From assembly GCA_019429225.1 (NCBI GenBank), contig JAHYJK010000004.1, forward strand, positions 1-57,397: a DNA stretch of 57,397 bases. Direction: 5' to 3'. Shown one piece after another: positions 51,512 through 57,397 of this stretch. Position numbers and translations under genes: made by a program. The notes under the pieces are model-generated. The model made no database searches and was not told the DNA's origin. It saw only the letters and a list, made by a program, of their open reading frames with translations. The first letter of the stretch is position 1. Each line of letters begins with the position of its first letter. The stretch comes from Anaerolineaceae bacterium. Lineage in GTDB: Bacteria > Chloroflexota > Anaerolineae > Anaerolineales > Anaerolineaceae.

Positions 51512-53995
51512 TTATTCAGCTACAGCGTTTTCAGAGGTATCTCCTTCACCCGCCAGGATATCAGCACTGATCCGGGCCATGGAGGCTACGCTATCTCCAT
51601 CATCAATATCCATCACACGCACACCTCGGGTGGCACGTCCCATTTGTGAGATATCGCGTACTTTCATGCGAATCATCACACCATTGGTGGAAATCATCGA
51701 CACCTCATCGTCCAATTTAACAATTCTGGCAGTCGCAATCAGACCGCTCTTTGAAAGATTGTGTTTATCAATCGTAGAAACACCTTTTGACCCACGGCTC
51801 TTGGGATTGTATTGTCCTAATGGGGTTCGTTTACCATAGCCTTTATCGGTAATGACCAACAATTCAGCATCCGGTTCCAAAACATCCATACTGGTCACAC
51901 GATCTTTGGCATCCATCCGGATTCCAGTTACCCCACCAGCTGGCCTTCCCATGCAACGAATTTCGCTTTCGTCCATACGCAGGGCACGCCCATACGCCGT
52001 CACCAACATCACTTCGTCTTTTCCGCTGGTTAATCGCACCCAACCGAGTTTGTCATCTGGCTTCAAATCCATGGCAATCAAACCCGATGGGCGTACATTC
52101 GCAAATTCTGAAAGCTGCACGCGTTTAATTTTTCCCTGTTCGGTTGCCATCGTACAATATTCAGCCTGCTCAAAATCCGGTACCGGAACAGCTGCCGTGA
52201 CACGTTCACCCGGGTTGAAGGCCAGAATATTCATGATCGAGATACCTTTATCAGTTCTTCCTGCTTCTGGCAGGTTATAAACTTTCTCTGAGTAAACTTT
52301 TCCGCGATCCGAGAAGAATAATACGGTGTTCAGGGTTCGAGCGGGCAGCAATAACATGACTTCATCTTCATCACGCATGGATTGACCAATCACACCACGG
52401 CCGCCACGTCCCTGCGTGCGGAACAGGTTAGCGCGTGTCCGTTTGATATATCCTTTTTCAGTGACTGTGATCAGAACAGCTTCGTCTTTCACCAACTCAG
52501 CTTCGGAGAACTCTTCTTTGGCATCGAAACTGATCAGTGTCCGGCGTTCATCTCCATACTTGTTGGACATTTCCGTCAGATCTTCCCTGATCAAGGATAG
52601 GATTTTCTGTGGATTTGCTAATAAATCTTCCAGGTATGCGATGGTCGCTAGAATTTCTTTATATTCATCTTCTATTTTTTGACGTTCCAGCGCAGCCAGA
52701 CGGCGCAATTGCATATCCAGAATGGCTTGTGCCTGAATTTCGGTCAGATTGAAACGTGAAATTAAATTTGCCTTGGCTTCATCGGCATCCATGGCTTTTC
52801 GAATCGTATTAATCACATCATCCAGATTGGCTAATGCGATTAATAATCCATCCAGAATATGTGCGCGGTGTTTGGCTTTATCCAGATCGAATTGTGTCCG
52901 GCGCGTGATGACTTCCTTGCGATGCTCAATGAAGATTTGTAGCATTCTTCGCAAAGACAGCGTTCGTGGCTCGCCATTGATTAAGGAAAGCATATTCACG
53001 CCAAAAGTGGACTGTAATTGAGTGTACTTGTATAACTGGTTCATGACACGTTGCGGCTGTGCAGCCCGTTTGAGTTCGATTACAATGCGCATCCCTTTGC
53101 GATCGGATTCATCGCGCATATCCGAGATCATATCCAGACGGCCTTCACGCACCAATGCGGCAATTCTTTCCAGCATGGTCGTTTTGTTTACCTGGTAGGG
53201 GATCTCTGTGATGATGATCGCGTGTCTACCAACTTTGAATTCCTCAATATCAGCTTTACCACGTACAACCAGACGCCCACGGCCGGTTGAATAAGCCTGT
53301 CGAATCGATTCCTGTCCGATGATAATGCCACCGGTTGGGAAATCCGGGCCTGGCAAGAATTTGATCAAATCTTCAACTGTTACATCTTCGAGATTCTCAT
53401 AGTTATCAATCAGATGATTAATGGCTGCTACCAACTCACGCAAATTATGCGGTGGGATGTTGGTTGCCATACCCACGGCGATACCGGACGAACCATTCAA
53501 CAACAGGTTGGGAAGTCGGGCAGGCAAAACCAATGGTTCTTTGAGGGATCCATCAAAATTGTCGGTAAAATCTATCGTATTTTTGCCAATATCTGCCAGC
53601 ATATCTTCTGCCATGGCGGAAAGTCTGGCTTCGGTGTAACGCATGGCTGCTGGGGAATCCCCATCGATGGAACCAAAGTTTCCCTGGCCATCGACCAGCA
53701 TGTAGCGCATAGAGAAATCCTGTGCCATACGCGACATGGCATCGTAAACAGATAAGTCACCATGGGGATGATACTTACCCAACACCTCACCCACAATACG
53801 GGCAGATTTTTTATAAGAGGTATTCGCTCGAATGCCCATATCATGCATAGCATAAAGGATGCGGCGATGCACTGGCTTCAAACCATCGCGTGCATCCGGC
53901 AAAGCTCGGGCGACAATTACGCTCATCGCATAATCTAAGTAGGCGGAACGCATCTCACTGTCAATGTCCACCAATTTGATATTGCCTATATCCAT
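51512..53995 (-). CDS. gyrA: DNA gyrase subunit A
   Basis: An 827-residue type IIA topoisomerase subunit. The catalytic Tyr is residue 120 in [11 protein letters not shown]. The quinolone-resistance region reads [14 protein letters not shown], with Leu81 at the site of E. coli Ser83 and Asp85 at Asp87. The C-terminal beta-pinwheel begins with an altered GyrA box (QGRGGRGV). The C-terminal DNA-wrapping domain is complete and ends in an acidic tail. gyrB is not adjacent. It introduces negative supercoils. Confidence 0.96.
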   Translation of the reverse strand: MDIGNIKLVDIDSEMRSAYLDYAMSVIVARALPDARDGLKPVHRRILYAMHDMGIRANTSYKKSARIVGEVLGKYHPHGDLSVYDAMSRMAQDFSMRYMLVDGQGNFGSIDGDSPAAMRYTEARLSAMAEDMLADIGKNTIDFTDNFDGSLKEPLVLPARLPNLLLNGSSGIAVGMATNIPPHNLRELVAAINHLIDNYENLEDVTVEDLIKFLPGPDFPTGGIIIGQESIRQAYSTGRGRLVVRGKADIEEFKVGRHAIIITEIPYQVNKTTMLERIAALVREGRLDMISDMRDESDRKGMRIVIELKRAAQPQRVMNQLYKYTQLQSTFGVNMLSLINGEPRTLSLRRMLQIFIEHRKEVITRRTQFDLDKAKHRAHILDGLLIALANLDDVINTIRKAMDADEAKANLISRFNLTEIQAQAILDMQLRRLAALERQKIEDEYKEILATIAYLEDLLANPQKILSLIREDLTEMSNKYGDERRTLISFDAKEEFSEAELVKDEAVLITVTEKGYIKRTRANLFRTQGRGGRGVIGQSMRDEDEVMLLLPARTLNTVLFFSDRGKVYSEKVYNLPEAGRTDKGISIMNILAFNPGERVTAAVPVPDFEQAEYCTMATEQGKIKRVQLSEFANVRPSGLIAMDLKPDDKLGWVRLTSGKDEVMLVTAYGRALRMDESEIRCMGRPAGGVTGIRMDAKDRVTSMDVLEPDAELLVITDKGYGKRTPLGQYNPKSRGSKGVSTIDKHNLSKSGLIATARIVKLDDEVSMISTNGVMIRMKVRDISQMGRATRGVRVMDIDDGDSVASMARISADILAGEGDTSENAVAE

Positions 53996-54132
53996 GTACG
54001 TTCATCCTCCAATTATCAGCGTTCAGGCTGGTAAACCTTCATTTAATTGACTTCCCCAAAACCTAATTATACCTCACTACAGGCGTGTTCAGGCCGATTC
54101 TTCCTTTTAAAAATGCAGGGGGATCGCTTCCC

Positions 54133-54161
54133 TTGCCAATCTGATGGCTATTTGCTATAAT
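54133..54161 (+). promoter_or_regulatory. Promoter of tRNA-Val
   Basis: TTGCCA (54133-54138) and TATAAT (54156-54161), spacing 17, twelve bases before the tRNA. Confidence 0.8.
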
Positions 54162-54173
54162 CACCCTCACCAA

Positions 54174-54247
<74 letters not shown>

Positions 54248-54251
54248 CAAG

Positions 54252-54277
54252 AAACACTCTGCAAAGGGTGTTTTTTT
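54252..54277 (+). terminator. Terminator of tRNA-Val
   Basis: AAACACTC/GGGTGTTT (54252-54259, 54266-54273) with one G-U pair and a run of seven T at 54271-54277. Confidence 0.8.
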
Positions 54278-54385
54278 GTTTAATTCTTTTTCCCCATTCA
54301 GTAATTTATCTATTTAATTCGTTGATTTCAATTCCTGGTTTCTCGAATTCCCTATCAGAAGATTCCTCATCCAACCTTCCAAGAA

Positions 54386-54697
54386 TTAACCAATCACCGT
54401 ATCCACCGGTAAAATTTTTTTCAACACGTTCTTTTCCGTTTTAGCAGCAAAATACATCTCCCACCTCAATTGCATATTCATCCAGAAATCCGGCGATGTG
54501 TTAAAAAACTTTCCCAGTCGTAAGGCAGTGCTGGAGGTAATTCCTCTCCGGCCATTAACGATATTATTTATCCTCTGGTAAGGAACCAGGATGGCATCAG
54601 CCAATGCTCTTTGAGTTAATCCCATAGGATTTAGAAATTCTTCCAGAAGCATTTCTCCTGGATGGGTAGGGGTTCTTTTTGTTGGTATTTGTATCAT
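54386..54697 (-). CDS. HigA-family antitoxin (orphan)
   Basis: A 103-residue XRE-type helix-turn-helix protein of the HigA/VapI family: RTPTHPGEMLLEEFLNPMGL followed by TQRALADAILVPYQRINNIV and the HigA-specific FFNTSPDFWMNMQLRWEM. HigA neutralises HigB mRNA interferase and represses its own promoter. The toxin gene normally lies just upstream on the same strand; here that space holds the SAM riboswitch on the other strand, and no HigB is found. Confidence 0.88.
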   Translation of the reverse strand: MIQIPTKRTPTHPGEMLLEEFLNPMGLTQRALADAILVPYQRINNIVNGRRGITSSTALRLGKFFNTSPDFWMNMQLRWEMYFAAKTEKNVLKKILPVDTVIG

Positions 54698-54780
54698 AAT
54701 TCACTTCTATCACTTAATGATAATCGATGATTTTATCTGGTGTATAATTAATTTAACAATTCAATAGCCCCAGCGGCGCA

Positions 54781-54934
54781 CTTATCCAGAGAGGTGGAGG
54801 GACCGGCCCTTTGAAACCTCGACAACCTGCAGAGAATCTGTAAGGTGCCAAATCCGGCAGAGTAAATCTGGAAGATGAGAGGCGAGCGATTTTTCCTTGC
54901 CCCTCTCAGCGTGGGGTTTTTTAATTCTGAGAGG
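54781..54934 (+). promoter_or_regulatory. SAM-I (S-box) riboswitch
   Basis: The core at 54781-54881 matches the SAM-I consensus in order: CTTATCCAGAGAGGTGGAGG, GACCGGCCCTTTGAAACC, GACAACCTGC, AAGGTGCCAAATCC and the closing GATGAGAG. Downstream, CCTCTCAG (54902-54909) can pair either with TGAGAGG of the P1 strand (54876-54882) or with CTGAGAGG (54927-54934) next to the ribosome site GAGGAGGT. These pairings are mutually exclusive, so SAM binding should free CCTCTCAG to hide the ribosome site: translational OFF. A weaker G/C hairpin and six T at 54917-54922 may also terminate transcription. A TATAAT at 54743-54748 is a possible -10. Confidence 0.92.
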
Positions 54935-54942
54935 AGGTCTTT

Positions 54943-54978
54943 ATGAAATTCATGTACCTGAAATTCAAGCTGCCGTAG
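54943..54978 (+). CDS. 11-residue leader peptide or gene remnant under SAM riboswitch
   Basis: ATG 54943 stands behind the riboswitch-controlled GAGGAGGT. Its frame stops after 11 codons (MKFMYLKFKLP). If one base is inserted near the start, the other frame reads IHVPEIQAAVDAYLASNKTG to the TGA at 55008-55010, which looks more like real protein. It could therefore be a tiny leader ORF or a frameshifted remnant of the original regulated gene. Confidence 0.35.
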   Translation: MKFMYLKFKLP

Positions 54979-55064
54979 ATGCTTATTTAGCGTCAAACAA
55001 AACCGGCTGAAGTGTATCAGCCTGGTTGAATGGTAAATCTATAGAAATTCATCAGGAGTTTAAC

Positions 55065-55370
55065 ATGAGTGAAAATGATAATTTAGAAGAAATCTGGAAT
55101 ATGATCCAGAAAGAATACCCACTAGTTATGTTCACAGGCAGTTCCAGACTATATACGATGGTGCGGCGCATGCAGGCCGAGAAAAAAAATAATATTCCCT
55201 GTGAGTTGCGCAGTGGTTTTGCCGTATCTGTAAAGTCAGGAAAACACGCCAATGAAATGGCAGAACAGGAATGGGAAGATTTTTATAATGCTTTGAGGAA
55301 GGAGCTGAAGGAAAATTATCCAATGTTGTATCACAAATTATTCAAAGATGAGGAGGATCTGAGTAATTAG
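55065..55370 (+). CDS. Unknown small protein downstream of SAM-I riboswitch
   Basis: 101 residues from ATG 55065 (CAGGAG at good spacing). Charged, soluble and mainly helical: NLEEIWNMIQKEYPLVMFTG, RRMQAEKKNNIPCELRSGFA, EQEWEDFYNALRKELKENY. It has no signal or membrane segment and no recognised domain. It is the only substantial gene between the SAM-I riboswitch and a terminator 6 bases after its stop, so it is likely the regulated gene, and a link to methionine/SAM metabolism is inferred from that alone. Confidence 0.65.
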   Translation: MSENDNLEEIWNMIQKEYPLVMFTGSSRLYTMVRRMQAEKKNNIPCELRSGFAVSVKSGKHANEMAEQEWEDFYNALRKELKENYPMLYHKLFKDEEDLSN

Positions 55371-55375
55371 CTTTT

Positions 55376-55410
55376 ATGGAGAGATGACCAAAAATCATCT
55401 CTCCATTTTA
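55376..55410 (+). terminator. Rho-independent terminator
   Basis: ATGGAGAGATGA (55376-55387) pairs with TCATCTCTCCAT (55395-55406), 12 bp, loop CCAAAAA, followed by four T. Ends the riboswitch transcript. Confidence 0.9.
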
Positions 55411-55432
55411 ACAATTCCTGACCGTTTTTTTC

Positions 55433-55461
55433 TTGACTTTAATTTTTAGATTTGCTATTCT
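55433..55461 (+). promoter_or_regulatory. Promoter of the LacI gene at 55531
   Basis: TTGACT (55433-55438) and TATTCT (55456-55461), spacing 17, about 70 bases upstream of the regulator start. Confidence 0.7.
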
Positions 55462-55469
55462 AATATTAA

Positions 55470-55495
55470 TTCGTTCGTTTTTTGTTCGTTCGTTT
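55470..55495 (+). promoter_or_regulatory. Direct repeats TTCGTTCGTTT, possible autoregulatory site
   Basis: TTCGTTCGTTT occurs at 55470-55480 and 55485-55495, immediately after the -10 box, where a bound repressor would block transcription. LacI proteins usually bind palindromes, so a direct repeat is atypical. Confidence 0.45.
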
Positions 55496-55530
55496 GATAA
55501 TCATTATTTCCCCAGGAATACCACAATACA

Positions 55531-56565
55531 ATGCCTACAGTTCGTCAAATTGCACAACATGCAGGTGTTGCCAAAAGCACCGTCTCTTTGGTAATGAATA
55601 ACAAACCCGGTGTATCTGATAAAACACGTCAGATCGTTCTAAACGCATATCAGGAATTAAATTCACAAAATGAAAATAATTCTGATGACAACTTGGAAAA
55701 AAACATTTTTTTTACTCATTCTCATTATGTAACCAAAAAGCCTTTGTCATTCGTAGTATTTCATCCTGCCATTCTTGGATCAAACCAGGTATTTTCAGAA
55801 CTGCTGGCTGGTATCCAATATGGAGCAGATCTGTATCATGCACAGCTTCGTCTTACAATCAATGAAAGGAAGATTTCTTCTAACCATATCAGTAATTTAT
55901 ATTTAAAAGATCCCTCTTTACAGCCAGATGGCATTTTGATTATAGGTGCAAGAGAAAAAGAACCAGTATTAGAGGAAGCAGAACGCCAACAAATCCCCTT
56001 TGTAATCGTCAGCCGAACTGTTTCGGACCCATCCATTTCTGCAGTCGGTCGTAACGAGGTAAAAATTACAATGGAAGCTGTAAATTATTTAATTGAATTA
56101 GGACACACAGCCATAGGTTTTGTTGGAGGTAATCCCTTATATAGCTATACCCATCAGAGAATTCTGGGTTATCAAAAAGCGCTTAAGACATCCGGTATTA
56201 CACCACCCGATCGTTGGGTTTCATTAGGTACAGGAGATGAAGCCGCAAAAACGATATTACAAAACAGTCCAGAGATCACAGCCATCGTTTTTGTTAATGA
56301 CACATTTGCCATGCAAGCGCTACCAGTTCTTATTCAAGCCGGGCATCGAATTCCGGACACGCTATCTATTATTTCATTTGATGATACGGATGAAGCAAAA
56401 AATTATAACCCTCCCTTAACTTCAATTCATCATCCTCGTTATGAGGAAGGTGCCTGGGGTGTTCGAATACTGGTTGAAAAAATTCGAAATCCCAATTTTG
56501 AAGAATGTCAGATCATTCTAAAATCAAATTTCATATTGCGGGACTCCTGTTCTCGACCAAAATAA
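55531..56565 (+). CDS. LacI-family transcriptional regulator
   Basis: A 344-residue repressor: N-terminal HTH (TVRQIAQHAGVAKSTVSLVM, then NNKPGVSDKTRQIV) with a rather long, Asn/Asp-rich linker (~48-70), then a sugar-binding sensor domain (PDGILIIGAREKEPVLEEAE, IGFVGGNPLYSYTHQRILGY, IISFDDTDEAKNYNPPLTSI). It directly precedes a sugar-binding protein gene, which is the likely target of its regulation. Confidence 0.93.
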   Translation: MPTVRQIAQHAGVAKSTVSLVMNNKPGVSDKTRQIVLNAYQELNSQNENNSDDNLEKNIFFTHSHYVTKKPLSFVVFHPAILGSNQVFSELLAGIQYGADLYHAQLRLTINERKISSNHISNLYLKDPSLQPDGILIIGAREKEPVLEEAERQQIPFVIVSRTVSDPSISAVGRNEVKITMEAVNYLIELGHTAIGFVGGNPLYSYTHQRILGYQKALKTSGITPPDRWVSLGTGDEAAKTILQNSPEITAIVFVNDTFAMQALPVLIQAGHRIPDTLSIISFDDTDEAKNYNPPLTSIHHPRYEEGAWGVRILVEKIRNPNFEECQIILKSNFILRDSCSRPK

Positions 56566-56591
56566 AACGTAGTGGAGAATTCTTTCTTCAC

Positions 56592-56602
56592 AAAGGAGGT
56601 GA
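56592..56602 (+). promoter_or_regulatory. Orphan Shine-Dalgarno in binding-protein leader
   Basis: AAAGGAGGTGA is an 11-base perfect match to the general bacterial anti-Shine-Dalgarno, yet no start codon follows at usable distance; the real start is 65 bases downstream. In Bacillus such a site (STAB-SD) stabilises the 5' end of mRNA. Confidence 0.5.
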
Positions 56603-56666
56603 AATTTAAAATTTTTCTTTTAGTACGCTGTAAGAACCAATCATAAAAATTTAGAAAGGAATGAAA

Positions 56667-57397
56667 ATGAAGAAGAAGAATATTTTTACGTTATTCGTGT
56701 CATTAATGGTCATTGCTTTGATCATCACCTCCTGCGCTCCTGCAGCCCCTACAGCTGCACCAGTTGTTGAGCAACAACCCACAAAAGCGCCAGAACCAAC
56801 CAAAGCGCCAGAACCAACCGCGGCAACCGTTGAAGAACCTGCACCGGAACCCTTAGAAGATGTTGAATTACGCATGACCTGGTACACAGATGGCAATGAA
56901 GATGTAGCCATGCGGGCTTTGTTGGATAAATTTGAAGCGGAGAATCCAAACATCAAGGTGGTACTTGACAATGTAGCATACAATGTAATTCTGGAACAAC
57001 TTCCGGTTCAATTGGAAGCTGGACAAGGCCCAGATCTGGCCCGTGTGACCCAATTTGGTATCTTATCACCTTACTTTTTGGACATCAAACCTTATGTTGC
57101 TGATCCCGGTTATTGGGAAGAAAATTTTGGCCCATTCCTGACCTGGATGAGACCAACAGGTGATACAGAAGGTATCTACGGTATGATGACCCAATTAACG
57201 GTCACCGGACCTTACATCAACCGCACCCTCTTTGAACAGGCTGATGTTGTAGTACCCAGTGATGGTTCAGCGTCAGCCACCTGGGAAGATTGGGCTGAAG
57301 CTACCCGTCAGGTCGCAGAAGCTACTGGCACTGATTTTGCCATGACGATGGATCGTACCGGACATCGACTCGCTGGCCCATTGATCAGCAATGGTGC
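56667..57397 (+). CDS. Sugar ABC transporter binding lipoprotein (3' truncated)
   Basis: The gene runs off the window end; 243 codons are visible. Signal peptide with lipobox ITSC, a long Pro/Ala/Glu/Thr linker with repeated KAPEPT, then a family-1 solute-binding domain: LRMTWYTDGNEDVAMRALLD, FEAENPNIKVVLDNVAYN, LEAGQGPDLARVTQFGILSP. ATG 56667 is preferred to ATG 56661 because AAAGGA is six bases upstream of it. Sugar specificity is not evident and it differs from the glucose-type protein at 6.7 kb. The upstream LacI gene is its probable regulator. Confidence 0.9.
   Translation, partial: MKKKNIFTLFVSLMVIALIITSCAPAAPTAAPVVEQQPTKAPEPTKAPEPTAATVEEPAPEPLEDVELRMTWYTDGNEDVAMRALLDKFEAENPNIKVVLDNVAYNVILEQLPVQLEAGQGPDLARVTQFGILSPYFLDIKPYVADPGYWEENFGPFLTWMRPTGDTEGIYGMMTQLTVTGPYINRTLFEQADVVVPSDGSASATWEDWAEATRQVAEATGTDFAMTMDRTGHRLAGPLISNG

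Noticed and set aside
54748-54996. Minus-strand 82-codon frame next to higA as a possible HigB toxin
   Set aside because: It lies over the SAM-I riboswitch on the other strand, has no HigB motifs, and its translation is unlike any toxin known to me.

Overview
The window looks like chromosomal DNA of an anaerobic, heterotrophic Chloroflexota bacterium, most probably class Anaerolineae. This is inferred from several features seen together: many lipobox proteins with Pro/Thr/Glu-rich linkers, uroporphyrinogen-decarboxylase-type methyltransferase homologues, a tungsten-type aldehyde:ferredoxin oxidoreductase, sugar and branched-chain amino-acid ABC transporters, a dephospho-CoA kinase with an extra C-terminal domain, and a secreted protein ending in a short FLPIV-type tail. 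No 16S gene is present, so this placement is not proven. The DNA is moderately AT-rich and consists mostly of ordinary core genes separated by small accessory patches.

Layout. 1-6.5 kb: end of a methyltransferase (URO-D family), an extradiol-dioxygenase-like protein, a ferritin-VIT1 fusion, a membrane protein, a hybrid histidine kinase and a convergent response regulator. 6.5-11.1 kb: a glucose-type ABC transporter operon whose binding protein is an internal tandem duplication. 11.1-19.5 kb: an accessory region with a URO-D/thioredoxin fusion, a LacI regulator, a membrane-protein gene broken by one stop, a decayed REP-associated transposase between two REP palindromes, a homocysteine methyltransferase, a CobW-type GTPase with a duplicated 3' end and four hairpins, and an integrase stub beside the initiator tRNA gene. 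19.7-25.8 kb: an operon of aldehyde:ferredoxin oxidoreductase, a three-subunit molybdenum hydroxylase and a MoaD-like protein. 26-30.8 kb: coaE-cdaA-cdaR-der housekeeping operon (c-di-AMP synthesis and ribosome assembly). 30.9-34 kb: a papain-family protein that has lost its catalytic cysteine, a YitT protein and a YhhN protein. 34.3-39.5 kb: a complete livKHMGF operon. 39.6-47.7 kb: era, a HerA/VirB4-like ATPase, and the dnaX-ebfC-recR replication/repair group. 47.7-54 kb: lipoprotein, tRNA-Arg, Hsp20, BirA, GyrA. 54-57.4 kb: tRNA-Val, an orphan HigA-like antitoxin, a SAM-I riboswitch in front of an unknown small gene, and a LacI regulator next to the start of another sugar-binding protein.

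How they work together. Two sugar-uptake loci (6.7 and 56.7 kb) and one amino-acid uptake operon feed a fermentative metabolism; LacI proteins at 14.2 and 55.5 kb are the obvious regulators. The methyltransferase-like genes, homocysteine methyltransferase and SAM riboswitch point to one-carbon/methionine metabolism spread over the window. The tungsten/molybdenum operon is probably an aldehyde or N-heterocycle/aromatic oxidation module linked to ferredoxin.

Best candidates for something new are the tandem binding protein, the SAM-I riboswitch with a visible Shine-Dalgarno switch in front of an unrecognised gene, the catalytically dead papain homologue, the REP/transposase remnant, recurring orphan Shine-Dalgarno sequences in binding-protein leaders, and two structured candidate RNAs at 40.8 and 47.8 kb. 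All assignments come from reading the sequence; no database search was run.
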